The position numbers and the translations under genes are program-made. DNA of 64,000 nucleotides from Nostoc sp. 106C (GTDB taxonomy: Bacteria > Cyanobacteriota > Cyanobacteriia > Cyanobacteriales > Nostocaceae), in contig NZ_MTAW01000121.1 in assembly GCF_002154725.1 (NCBI RefSeq), positions 54,165 to 118,164 on the forward strand, read 5' to 3'. Each line of letters starts with the position of its first letter. Positions within the stretch are counted from its first letter, which is position 1. A model generated the notes under the pieces. It made no database searches and was not told where the DNA came from. It was given only the letters and a program-made list of their open reading frames with translations. Of this stretch, positions 16,436 to 26,034 are shown piece after piece.

Positions 16436-18451
16436 ATGAATCGGAATATCTACGCATTACTAGTTGGCATTGATGAATATCCAAGCCCTGTTTCTTCATT
16501 GCAGGGATGTGTAAATGATATAACTGCAATCAAAGAGTACTTAGAAGGGCGAGTTGATAATGATGAGTATCAGTTACACCTACTGACATTATTGAATCAG
16601 GATGCAACCCGCCAAGCAATTATTAATGCTTTTCGTCAACACCTGTGCCAAGCTTGTAGCGAAGATATAGTATTTTTCTACTACGCAGGACATGGTTCTC
16701 AAGAAGAAGCCCCAGAAGAGTTTTGGACTATAGAACCAGATCGAATGAATGAAACCCTTGTTTGTTACGACAGCCGCAGTCCGGGGAGTTGGGACTTAGC
16801 AGATAAAGAATTAGCAAAGCTGATTGCAGAGATAGCCCAGAAAAAACCTCAGATTACGATTATTATGGATTGTTGTCACTCCAGTTCTGGCACTCGTGGT
16901 GACTTAGAATCAGATACAGCAGTCCGTCTGGCTCCTATTGATAGAAGAAAGCGCCCCTTAAACAGTTTTATCTTTTCCAATAAAGATGCCGAGCAACTAT
17001 CAACTGAGCGCAGTCTGGCAAAAAATACCGCTCGCTGGACTTTCCCACGCGCAAAACATATTTTTTTAGCAGCTTGCCGCGATCGCGAAACAGCCAAAGA
17101 ATATAACGGGAGCGGACAACATCGGGGAGCATTTTCTTATTTTTTACTCGATACTTTAAAAAAAGCCAATGGCAGTTTAACTTATAGAGATTTATTTAAA
17201 CGCACTAATGCTTTAGTTCGCGCTAAAATTGCGGCTCAATCCCCCCAATTGGAAGCAACAGTACTGGATGATTTAGAACAACCGTTTTTAGGGGGAGCGA
17301 TCGCTGCTGGCAAACCTTACCTAAGTGTCAGTTATCACAAAGATTATGAATGGGTAATTGATGGAGGTGCGGTTCATGGAGTTCCCCAACCTTCTTTTGA
17401 TGAAACAACCGAACTTGCATTATTTTCCTTTGACAGTTCCCCGGAACGAATGAAGGAATTGTCAACGGCGATCGCTAAAGCTAAAGTGATTGCGGTTATG
17501 CCCCATCTAAGTCAAATCCAGATTAGTGGTATTGAAAATTTAGAACCAGAGATGACTTTTAAAGCAGTTGTCACCAGTTTACCCCTACCGCCTAAAGGTG
17601 TTTTAATTGCTGGTGAATCAGCAGGAGTAAAATTAGCTCGCACCGCACTGCTGACCATAGGGACAGAAAAACAGCCCTCATTATTCCTTAAGGAAGTTGC
17701 AAAGCCTGAAGATGCTGAATTTAAGTTACTTGCTTGTAATGGGCAATATTTAATTACTCGCCCAGCCGATGACCGTCCATTAGTTGCTCAAATTCAAGGC
17801 TATACAGAAAAAAATGCTTTACAAGCGATCGAGCGATTGGAGCATATTGCCCGTTGGACAAATATAGCTGAACTCTCCAGCCCAGCGACCAGTAGCATTC
17901 AAGCCTCGGCAGTGCAAATGGTCATTTATCAGTTAGGGGAAGAGATTAAAGATGCTCAGATTAAGTTCCAGTACCAACAGCAAAATGGAAAGTGGAAAAG
18001 CCCGGCTTTTAAAGTCAAACTCAAAAATACTAGTACTCGAGAACTTTTTTGCGCCCTTCTGGATCTAACGGACAGCTACGCAGTCGATCCCCAACTTTTG
18101 GAAACTGGAGGTGTTTGGCTCAAACCAGGAGAAGAAGCTTGGGCATTGAGAGGTGAAAATATCTACCCAACAGTGCCAGAAAAACTTTGGAAACAGGGAA
18201 TAACTCAGAGCCAAGATATTCTCAAACTGATTGTTAGTACTGCTGAGTTTGATGCTACCTTATTGAGACAAAATAAACTAGACTTGCCTTTTTTCCCCGA
18301 AAGAGAAGTAAACAGAGGGCGGGGAACGCTAAACCGTTTGATGAAGCGCGTGCAATCTCGCGACTTAAGAGCTGCACTAGAGGAACAGGAATTGTATGAT
18401 GACTGGATTACCAATCAAATCAACATTACTACTGTGCGCCCCAACACTTAA
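16436..18451 (+). CDS. Caspase-fold peptidase (orthocaspase/metacaspase-like), module copy 1, gene A
   Basis: The peptidase C14 domain fills roughly residues 1-280. MNRNIYALLVGIDEYP opens the fold, His86 lies in FYYAGHGSQ, and Cys147 in MDCCHSSSGT, so the dyad is intact. The specificity is probably basic, as in other orthocaspases. Residues 300-671 form a beta-rich C-terminal region of unknown function. The closest relative in the window is the 696-residue protein at 44451-46541, with the same domain order. The caspase-nSTAND1-WD40 gene follows 215 bp downstream on the same strand. Such pairs are thought to act in regulated cell death or defence; that function is family knowledge and has not been shown here. 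Confidence 0.85.
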   Translation: MNRNIYALLVGIDEYPSPVSSLQGCVNDITAIKEYLEGRVDNDEYQLHLLTLLNQDATRQAIINAFRQHLCQACSEDIVFFYYAGHGSQEEAPEEFWTIEPDRMNETLVCYDSRSPGSWDLADKELAKLIAEIAQKKPQITIIMDCCHSSSGTRGDLESDTAVRLAPIDRRKRPLNSFIFSNKDAEQLSTERSLAKNTARWTFPRAKHIFLAACRDRETAKEYNGSGQHRGAFSYFLLDTLKKANGSLTYRDLFKRTNALVRAKIAAQSPQLEATVLDDLEQPFLGGAIAAGKPYLSVSYHKDYEWVIDGGAVHGVPQPSFDETTELALFSFDSSPERMKELSTAIAKAKVIAVMPHLSQIQISGIENLEPEMTFKAVVTSLPLPPKGVLIAGESAGVKLARTALLTIGTEKQPSLFLKEVAKPEDAEFKLLACNGQYLITRPADDRPLVAQIQGYTEKNALQAIERLEHIARWTNIAELSSPATSSIQASAVQMVIYQLGEEIKDAQIKFQYQQQNGKWKSPAFKVKLKNTSTRELFCALLDLTDSYAVDPQLLETGGVWLKPGEEAWALRGENIYPTVPEKLWKQGITQSQDILKLIVSTAEFDATLLRQNKLDLPFFPEREVNRGRGTLNRLMKRVQSRDLRAALEEQELYDDWITNQINITTVRPNT

Positions 18452-18666
18452 CAATTCAAAATTCAAAGTTAATAAAACTAGATATCATAAAGGTTTTAGC
18501 TTATGTCTCTGTCGCATTCTTTTTTCAAATTAGTATAATTTTAAATCCTAATCAGTGTTTTTTATTATTCTCCATTTTGAATTCAAAAAAAGTCAGTATG
18601 CAGTGAAACCATAAGTACATCACTTTTAAACAGGTCAAAGAACTAACCGATGAAGGAACTGTTTTT

Positions 18667-21600
18667 ATGTCTGAGTTTTCTAGAAATCTGGCATTTATCA
18701 TCGGCATTAATAATTACACAAACGGTATTTCTTCTCTAAAAAATGCTACCAATGATGCTAAAAAGTTAGTTGAAGTATTGCGAGAAAAGCATAGTTATCA
18801 AGTATGGGTATGCTTAGATGAAGTAGCCACCCTTAAGAACCTGAAAAATTTTCTCGAAAAAACTCTTCCACAACACGTTACCGCAGATGACCGCTTGTTA
18901 TTTTACTTTGCGGGACATGGAATTGCCCTTAATGGTGATGATGGCCCAGAAGGTTATTTAATTCCCCAAGATGCCAAACTGGGAGATACCAAAACCTATC
19001 TACCAATGGCTTATTTGCAGGAGTACTTGAGCGATTTACCATGTCGTCATTTCTTGGGAATTCTCGATTGCTGCTTTGCTGGTGCATTTCGCTGGTCGAG
19101 TACTAGAGATTTATTAGCTGCACCGGAAGTGATTCATAAAGAACGTTATGACCGCTTTATTACTGACCCAGCTTGGCAAATAATTACCTCTGCTGCTTAT
19201 GACCAAAAAGCCTTAGATGCTTTTAATTTGAATACAGAACGCGGTCAAATTGGCGAGCATTCACCCTTTGCAGCAGCATTGCTGGAAGCGTTAACGGGTT
19301 CTGCTGATGCCTATCCGTCTGCTAGTAATGGCAAACCCTCTGGAGACGGCATCATTACTGCTACCGAACTCTACTTGTATCTGCGCGATGCAGTTGAACC
19401 AGCAACTCAAGAAAATCGCCAACGGCAAACCCCCGGTATTTGGCCTCTGAAAAAACATGACAAAGGCGAGTATATATTTCTCGCACCTGGACATCCACTC
19501 AATTTACCACCAGCGCCACCTCTGGATGAATCTCAAAATCCCTATCGCGGCTTAGAATCTTTTAACGAAGAACACACTCAGTTTTTTTTTGGTAGACAAG
19601 CGTTAACAAAACAGTTATTTACACACATTTGTCAGCAACCGTTAACTATAGTTTTAGGGGCTTCAGGTACAGGTAAATCAAGCTTAGTGAAGGCAGGATT
19701 AATTGCTTACATAAAAAATTTAGACACAACTCACCAACAGTGGCGTATTTTAAAGCCAATACGTCCGGGTGAGTCTCCATTACGAGCTTTAAATAATACA
19801 TTAAACTCAAAAAATTATTTGCTCTCCTCTATTACCAGCCTGCCTACTTTTGATACAGTAGAAACTCTTTGCGCTCATTTAGCAACTTGGATCGAGTTAA
19901 ATCCTCAGTCAAAATTATTACTAGCAATCGATCAGTTTGAAGAACTGATTACCCTCTGCAAAGACGAACAAGAGCGGGAATTATTTCTCAACTTTTTAGC
20001 GGAAGCAGTAAAAAATTATCCTCAACAATTGCGATTGGTACTGACGCTACGCTTAGATTTTGAATCTCAATTTAGAGATACCCCATTAAAGCAACATTGG
20101 ACGGCTGCTCGATTTATTGTGCCACCAATGACACGGATGGACTTGCGCCAAGCAATAGAGGAACCGGCATCTGCCAAAGTGATGTATTTTAAATCGGACG
20201 ATCGCAATTATCCTTTGGTCGATCGCCTGATTGATGAAGTGGCAAATATGCCCGGTGCGCTACCTCTGTTATCTTTTACACTGAGCGAGCTTTATCTGAA
20301 ATATCTAAAACGGCAGAGAATTGCTCAACAACGCAGTGAAACAATAGACAGAGCTATTACTGAGGCAGATTACCAAGAACTAGGTGGAGTAGCTCTAAGT
20401 CTCACCCAAAGAGCAGATCGCGAATATGAGGAATTAGTCAAGCTCGATCCAGCATTCGAGCAGACGATCTGTCATGTGATGCTACGGATGGTAGCAGTGG
20501 GCACAGGTGAGTTAGCCGCCCGCCGACGGGTATCTTGGTCGGAACTAGAGTATCCAGAGCCAGAAAATCAGAGGGTAAAGCAAGTAATCAAAAGCTTTTC
20601 GGCAGCACGCTTACTGATTGAAGGACAGGATATAGAGGGTAAATCTTATGTGGAGCCAGCCCACGATGCCCTGGTGCAGGGTTGGCGAAAGCTGCTGATT
20701 TGGAAACAAGATCCTCAAGAGCAAGAAATTAGTATTTTGCAACGGCAGCTAACAGGCGTTGCTCAGGATTGGAAAAATCAGCGCCCAGAAAAATTTCATT
20801 GGGATACTGCTCCAACTGCTTGGTTCCAGCAACTAGGGAAAAGAAATCAACAGTTAGGTCTACTTTGGAATGCCAACCCCCGCTTGGATTTGTTAAAACA
20901 GGTACTCAATTCTCAGACAAACAACTGGTTTAACCAGGTAGAAACTGAGTTTGTTGTTTCTAGCCTCCAGCGCCGACGAAACAATCAGCTTCGCGCCTAT
21001 GGACTGGGAGCTTTGGTGCTTGGTGGCGTGTTGCTATTTGCTTTTAATCAGTGGAATCAAAACCAACAAACACAAAGTATAAACTTGGCTAGATCTTCAG
21101 AACAGTACTTTGGTCGAGATCAACAGTTGGATGCTTTAGTAGACGGCTTAAAGGCAGCAAAAACACTACAATGGACGGTTAACGCACCGCCTGAAACCAC
21201 AATTCCGGTTGTGAATGCCCTACAGCAGGTAGTTTACGGTGTGAAAGAACACAACCGCCTGCAAGGGTATAATAACACTGCTGTTAGTGGTGTCAGCTTT
21301 TGCAATGACGGCAAGACCATCGCTTCAGTAAGTCAGGACGGGATCGTTAAACGCTGGGGCTTAGACGGTAAGGAACTTGACACCATCGATAGGCAGACTG
21401 CTGATGTTGAGAGCGTTAGCTTCAGTCGCGACTGCAAGATGGTAGCATTGGGCAGTAGAGATGCAAGTATTACACTTTGGAATTTAGATAGCAAAAAAAG
21501 CAAAAAATTGATTTTCCTCAAAGGAACCGCTACAGTTTGGAGTCGAAGTAGCAAAAAAAGCAAAGAATTGGTTCCCCTCAAAGGGCATATCACTTCTGTT

Positions 21601-23217
21601 ACGAGTGTCGGCTTCAGTCCCGACAGTAAGCTACTGGCTTCGGGAACTGAAGACGGCATCGTTACACTCTGGAGTATTGATGGCGAGCAACTCTGGACAA
21701 TCCAAGGACATAGCACTGAGCTTGATAGCGAAAATATTAACATTGGGACAGTTGGGAGCGTTAGCTTTAGCCCTGATGGTAAAACGATCGTTTCAAATGG
21801 GGATACTACTAAACTTTGGAGCCTAGATGGGAAATTAAAGACCACTTTCAAGGTATCGGGGAATGCGAGTTTCAGCCCTGATGGCAAAATGCTAATTTTG
21901 GTAGACTATCACGCCATAACACTGTGGGATCTCAACGGCAATGCACTGGGGAGGCATCCGATAAATGGCGACATATCAAATAGCATCAGTTTTAGCCCCG
22001 ATGGCAAGACAATCGCTTGGGCAAGTCGTGATGGCATCATCAAACTTTGGAACTTGGACGGTAATGAACTCACCACTATTAATGGGCGTGGTAGTGTCAA
22101 TAGTGTTAGCTTTAGCCTTGACGGCAAAACATTGGCTGCGGGGAATGGTGATGGCAGCATCAAACTTTGGAGTTTGTCAAAGGAGCCATTAACAACACTT
22201 AAACTGGATAATTTAATCAATTGCTTTAGCTTTAGCCCGGATGGCAAGACAATTGCTTTAGGTGGCTTCAAGAAAGTTACAATCTGGAGCTTGGATGGCA
22301 AGCAACTCAAGACGTTCGAGGTAGCTCCTAATGCTTCAGACACTGAGAGCAGTAATCAGGTTGAAAGCCTCAGCTTCAGCCCCGATGGCAAGAGCTTGGC
22401 TGCGTCTGCTAACTTCATTATCCAATTATGGAGCTTGGAGAACGGCAAAGAACTTTGGAAGCGCCCGGAAAGTGGAGTAAATTATAGTAGTTCGTTCAGT
22501 AGCGTCAGTTTCAGCCCTGATGGCAAGATAGCTACACCGGGTGGAGGCAAATTGCTCAAGCTCTTTAGCTTAGACGGCAAGGAACTTAAACCACTCACAC
22601 TTGAAGGGTATAGTGAAAATCGCTTCAGCTTTAGCCCAGATGGCAAAACTCTGGTAGTACTAAGGAATGACAATACTATCCAACGCTGGAGGACAGCGGA
22701 CGGCAAAGAACTCCCCTCGCTGGGAAATCCAGCTAGGAGCATACAAGGAGCTAACGCTCAGGCTACAAGCATCAGTTTTAGCCCGGATAGCAAAATCCTG
22801 GCTGCGGGAAGTAGTGATGGCACGCTCGAACTCTGGAACTTAGAGAACGGCGAGAACGTTGGACGGCTCAGGGGGCATACAGACGGTATTAATAGTATCA
22901 GTTTTAGCCCAGATGGCAAAATTCTGGCTTCGGCAAGTGCTGATAACAGCATCAGATTTTGGAGTTTGGAGAACGTTACGGAAGTAGGCAAAATCGCATT
23001 GCTCCCGCGCAGTAAAGCCTACTTTAGCCCCGACGGCAAAACCCTGGCTGTGGTAAGTGATAAAACTGTCACCCTTTTGAACGTAGATTTAAATGATTTA
23101 TTGAGGAGGGGGTGCGATCGCGTTCATGACTATTTGAAAAATAACCCCAATGTCAGTCAGAGCGATCGCTATCTCTGTAACGATGTGCCAAAAATAGTTG
23201 CAAAAGCAATACCTTAG
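18667..23217 (+). CDS. Caspase - nSTAND1 NTPase - WD40 giant protein, module copy 1, gene B
   Basis: The protein has 1516 residues with domains in this order. Caspase, about 1-275, carries His84 in FYFAGHGIAL and Cys135/136 in LDCCFAGAF. A Pro-rich linker leads to an nSTAND1 NTPase beginning NPYRGLESFNEEHTQFFFGR, with P-loop GASGTGKSS and Walker B LLAIDQFEEL. A hydrophobic, possibly membrane segment (YGLGALVLGGVLLFAFN) lies near residue 785. About 13-14 WD40 repeats follow up to about residue 1480. It would act as a sensor protease: propellers bind a signal, the STAND NTPase switches, the caspase fires. An internal duplication is visible near residue 940-970 (SKKSKKLIFLKG, SKKSKELVPLKG). Both active sites look intact, in contrast to the paralog at 40503. 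Confidence 0.88.
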   Translation: MSEFSRNLAFIIGINNYTNGISSLKNATNDAKKLVEVLREKHSYQVWVCLDEVATLKNLKNFLEKTLPQHVTADDRLLFYFAGHGIALNGDDGPEGYLIPQDAKLGDTKTYLPMAYLQEYLSDLPCRHFLGILDCCFAGAFRWSSTRDLLAAPEVIHKERYDRFITDPAWQIITSAAYDQKALDAFNLNTERGQIGEHSPFAAALLEALTGSADAYPSASNGKPSGDGIITATELYLYLRDAVEPATQENRQRQTPGIWPLKKHDKGEYIFLAPGHPLNLPPAPPLDESQNPYRGLESFNEEHTQFFFGRQALTKQLFTHICQQPLTIVLGASGTGKSSLVKAGLIAYIKNLDTTHQQWRILKPIRPGESPLRALNNTLNSKNYLLSSITSLPTFDTVETLCAHLATWIELNPQSKLLLAIDQFEELITLCKDEQERELFLNFLAEAVKNYPQQLRLVLTLRLDFESQFRDTPLKQHWTAARFIVPPMTRMDLRQAIEEPASAKVMYFKSDDRNYPLVDRLIDEVANMPGALPLLSFTLSELYLKYLKRQRIAQQRSETIDRAITEADYQELGGVALSLTQRADREYEELVKLDPAFEQTICHVMLRMVAVGTGELAARRRVSWSELEYPEPENQRVKQVIKSFSAARLLIEGQDIEGKSYVEPAHDALVQGWRKLLIWKQDPQEQEISILQRQLTGVAQDWKNQRPEKFHWDTAPTAWFQQLGKRNQQLGLLWNANPRLDLLKQVLNSQTNNWFNQVETEFVVSSLQRRRNNQLRAYGLGALVLGGVLLFAFNQWNQNQQTQSINLARSSEQYFGRDQQLDALVDGLKAAKTLQWTVNAPPETTIPVVNALQQVVYGVKEHNRLQGYNNTAVSGVSFCNDGKTIASVSQDGIVKRWGLDGKELDTIDRQTADVESVSFSRDCKMVALGSRDASITLWNLDSKKSKKLIFLKGTATVWSRSSKKSKELVPLKGHITSVTSVGFSPDSKLLASGTEDGIVTLWSIDGEQLWTIQGHSTELDSENINIGTVGSVSFSPDGKTIVSNGDTTKLWSLDGKLKTTFKVSGNASFSPDGKMLILVDYHAITLWDLNGNALGRHPINGDISNSISFSPDGKTIAWASRDGIIKLWNLDGNELTTINGRGSVNSVSFSLDGKTLAAGNGDGSIKLWSLSKEPLTTLKLDNLINCFSFSPDGKTIALGGFKKVTIWSLDGKQLKTFEVAPNASDTESSNQVESLSFSPDGKSLAASANFIIQLWSLENGKELWKRPESGVNYSSSFSSVSFSPDGKIATPGGGKLLKLFSLDGKELKPLTLEGYSENRFSFSPDGKTLVVLRNDNTIQRWRTADGKELPSLGNPARSIQGANAQATSISFSPDSKILAAGSSDGTLELWNLENGENVGRLRGHTDGINSISFSPDGKILASASADNSIRFWSLENVTEVGKIALLPRSKAYFSPDGKTLAVVSDKTVTLLNVDLNDLLRRGCDRVHDYLKNNPNVSQSDRYLCNDVPKIVAKAIP

Positions 23218-23513
23218 CCAATTTACGAAGGTTCAACTCCTAATTTCTAAAAATTTCTAATTTTTCCTACTAGCTAAGTTCAGTAGATCGAAAAGTTTGG
23301 TGATCGCTCCATTTGGGGCTTCTTGGCTGTGTCATCCTCCCCTCCTGGCTTTCAGCCCTTCTTTCTGATTTTACTCTTCCTAGAGTGACCAAAGAAAGTT
23401 AATTGATTCTGCGATTGATTTAGTGATGAGAGAAGGGTGATAGTAGAAACCAAGCGGGTTATACAGAAAAAGTTTCATGATACTCATTTTGCTCATTCCT
23501 GCAATCATCTAGT
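23218..23513. other. Intergenic region, 3' exon side of the group II intron
   Basis: I see no gene here. Part of the sequence (about 23330-23370) is C/T-rich. The bases next to 23513 are the downstream flank of the intron inserted on the - strand. Confidence 0.4.
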
Positions 23514-23554
23514 GTCGGGTAGGGCAGGGATATTACTATCCCTTTCCCCCCTAA

Positions 23555-23589
23555 GAACCGTGCTTGCATCTTATAAATGCACACGGCTC
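23555..23589 (-). ncRNA. Group II intron domain V
   Basis: On the - strand the 35-nt hairpin begins GAGCCGTGTGC and ends GCACGGTTC, with a tetraloop-like TATA, which matches the domain V pattern (catalytic AGC-type triad as AGCC near its start). It lies 16 bp after the maturase stop. Confidence 0.85.
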
Positions 23590-23604
23590 AAGCAAGCCAT
23601 GAAG

Positions 23605-25302
23605 CTACCAAAGTGGCAATTCTTCTTTGAAAATATCTTTCTTTTGAGAAGAATGAATTTGTTGGTGGCAATAGTAATGTACTAATTGAAGATTGGCGTA
23701 AGTATCTTGACCACCCTGGTGGCGAGGAATTTTGTGATGCCGATGTAGGGTTTCTCCATTAAACAGAGAGTCACCACATAATGGGCATCGATTATCTTGT
23801 TTAAGTGCGAGTTTCTCAAGGCTCTTGGACAGATATTTGGATTTATCCTTTTCTCTGTTTAACCAATATTCTTTGAGTGCCGGGTCATCAGGTGATGATG
23901 TTCCTTTCACAAGACAATGCCTATTAATCTTAAACCAACTAAATTTCAACAAGTGAAGACCAGAGAGTTTGTTTCCAAACACAAAGTTATCGTTCCTGTC
24001 TAAATTTAGTTTTCCCCAATAGCGATTTATGCGCCATTTGTCAGATTTATTAGGGTGCATTCGCTTGGTGTATCTTCTTGCCCTCTTATACATCCAATAA
24101 TCTAAACTATTGAAGATTTCTGAGGATACACCGATACGGAAATAGTTAGCTGAACCTCGAATAATTGGGTTAAGCTTGGCTATTAAAGCATCGACATTCA
24201 GGGTTTTATTTTCTAACCATACACGTCTGAGCTTATCCCGTAATTTCTGCATGGATTCTTTGCTCGGTTTAATGAGCAGTTTCCAACCAGTTTTGGTGTT
24301 GGTGTCTTTGTATTGTCTAATTGAAAAGCCAAGGAAATCAAATCCTTCACTAATATGGACTATTTTGGTCTTTTCTGGGGAGAGGGTAAGCCCTCTGTCT
24401 TTCATCCATTTGTTAAGGATAGAAACTGAATTCAGTGCAGATTCTTTGGTTTCACAGAACACTACAAAATCGTCAGCGTATCTCACAACAGCAATTGGGC
24501 TGGTGAGCTGATCTTTGTTGTTATAAGTTACACCTAACGCTTGTTCCATTCCATGCAAAGCGATGTTAGCCAAAACGGGGCTGATTATTCCACCTTGCGG
24601 TACTCCGGTATTGGTTTCATAAAAAGTCCCTTTGTCCATATATCTTGCTTTCAACCATTGGTTTATCAATTTTCGCGCCGGAAAATTGCCTATGGCGTTC
24701 TTCAGTGGTACATGAGCAATTTCGTCAAAACAGCTTTTGATATCAGCATCTACTACCCATTTTTTCCTAGTTCTAGAATGTGCCAGCGTGAATATTTTCT
24801 TGATGGCATCATGGGCGCTTCTGCCAGGGCGAAAACCATAGCTGCTGCGTTCAAAAATAGCTTCCCAATAGGGTTCCAATGCATTTTTAACAATCGCCTG
24901 TAAACAGCGGTCTATTATGCAAGGTATTCCTAATGGGCGCTGTTTCTTATTTGGCTTGGGGATGTACACCCGTTTGACTGGGAGTGGTTTCCAAGGAATA
25001 CATTGTGTCAACATATCTACAAGCATTCCTCTGGCTGATGGTGTTTGCACCAAGAGTTTGTCCACTCCAGGCGTATTCTTGCCAGCGTTGATTTGCGTTA
25101 CTTTCCTTACTGATAACAGTATGTTGGAATAGCTACGCATTAGTAGCCTTTGTAGACTACGAACCAACTTTAATTTACCTTCTTTGGTTGCCTTGAAAAT
25201 TCGTTGTCTCAGTCTCCTCACTACTTTGTTGGCTTTGCGCCAATTAACGCAATTCCATTCAGTAGTTCTCTGAGTTACGTTCACAATCTCAAAAGATTGC
25301 AT
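23605..25302 (-). CDS. ltrA: Group II intron reverse transcriptase/maturase with HNH endonuclease
   Basis: This is an intron-encoded protein of 565 residues. The reverse transcriptase domain includes PLGIPCIIDRCLQ, SYGFRPGRSAHDAI, GVPQGGIISPVLANI and the catalytic YADD box in VVRYADDFVVF. The maturase (X) domain follows at about 340-440 (WLENKTLN, YWMYKRARRYTKRMHP). The C-terminal HNH endonuclease has CPLCGDSL, HRHHKIPRHQGG and YCHQQIH. All motifs are intact, so splicing help and retrohoming are plausible. The start at 25302 fits the cyanobacterial group (TEWNCVNWRKANKVVRRLRQRI). Confidence 0.93.
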   Translation of the reverse strand: MQSFEIVNVTQRTTEWNCVNWRKANKVVRRLRQRIFKATKEGKLKLVRSLQRLLMRSYSNILLSVRKVTQINAGKNTPGVDKLLVQTPSARGMLVDMLTQCIPWKPLPVKRVYIPKPNKKQRPLGIPCIIDRCLQAIVKNALEPYWEAIFERSSYGFRPGRSAHDAIKKIFTLAHSRTRKKWVVDADIKSCFDEIAHVPLKNAIGNFPARKLINQWLKARYMDKGTFYETNTGVPQGGIISPVLANIALHGMEQALGVTYNNKDQLTSPIAVVRYADDFVVFCETKESALNSVSILNKWMKDRGLTLSPEKTKIVHISEGFDFLGFSIRQYKDTNTKTGWKLLIKPSKESMQKLRDKLRRVWLENKTLNVDALIAKLNPIIRGSANYFRIGVSSEIFNSLDYWMYKRARRYTKRMHPNKSDKWRINRYWGKLNLDRNDNFVFGNKLSGLHLLKFSWFKINRHCLVKGTSSPDDPALKEYWLNREKDKSKYLSKSLEKLALKQDNRCPLCGDSLFNGETLHRHHKIPRHQGGQDTYANLQLVHYYCHQQIHSSQKKDIFKEELPLW

Positions 25303-25929
25303 CTAACTTTTCCTTTTGAGTCCGGTTTCTTCACTAGGTTTTCAAGAAACTCACCCACCATACGTCAGCACCCTTTCAGGTTGGGCAGTTACCCTATCTA
25401 CTCGGTTATTTATTCCCGTTGCCTTTCGGCTAGTAGCATTCGCTTTTTATGGCATCCCTCACCCACTGGGGTTTTATGGTTGGATTGCTCCTTCCTTACT
25501 ATTCACGCCTTTTGGGCGTTTCTAGACCCCATTGGGGTTACTTCGTTTCACACGCATGAGATACAGCCAATTTAGGTTCCCTCTATACACCGGGGGTTTG
25601 TGGTGTCCTAATATTTCGCCTTGCTTGGAACGAAATTCATTACCCCGTGCTGCCGTAAAAGCCGTTTCCGACAGTCTTACTTCACGATGCCTCTTCAAAG
25701 GTTCACTTGCGTTAACCATGTTGGCTTTACCCTAGCACCTCTCCCATCATTACGGCTGACAGGTTTTGGCACACTTGACCTTCTAGCTGTGAGACAACCG
25801 GATTACTCCTGTTGCCCCTTCGGGCGGGTACTGGCACTGGACACTTGCCAGGAGTCTTTCTGAGGGACTCACTCTACAACGTGCGACATCGAATCGCACA
25901 AGCAAGAAGTAAGCAATAAAACTTTTTAC

Positions 25930-26034
25930 TCACGCAAAAGCTTGAATTATAAGGATTTGAGATAGGTACGACTGCGCAGCTTTCTTGCGTGGTCGGGGCT
26001 TTTTCTCCTTTGTACGACGATCGCTCAATTGAGG
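25930..26034 (-). pseudogene. Possible 3' remnant of a coding sequence upstream of the intron
   Basis: One frame reads SDRRTKEKKPRPRKKAAQ and continues to a TGA at 25930-25932. The Lys/Arg/Pro-rich composition resembles transposase C-termini. There is no start and the match is weak. It occupies the short gap between the GH13 stop and the intron 5' end. Confidence 0.2.

Larger units (their letters stand above)
23514..25899 (-). mobile_element. Full-length group II intron
   Basis: Read on the - strand, the element starts with GTGCGATTCG at 25899 (group II 5' consensus GUGCG). About 600 bases of structured RNA precede the intron-encoded protein at 25302-23605. Domain V lies at 23589-23555 and a domain VI hairpin with CCCTACCC (probable bulged branch-point A) just before the 3' end near 23514. 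Total length is about 2.39 kb. All parts are present, so it may still be mobile. It lies between the caspase giant and the GH13 gene and does not split a recognisable gene. Confidence 0.85.

Noticed and set aside
21333..22991. Long - strand open frames opposite the WD40 repeats
   Set aside because: They are antisense to a clear coding repeat region and consist of Leu/Ser/Pro-rich repeats, the usual shadow of WD40 codons.
25316..25863. Several + strand open frames between 25.2 and 25.9 kb
   Set aside because: They lie in the structured RNA part of the group II intron read on the wrong strand; the open frames come from base composition.
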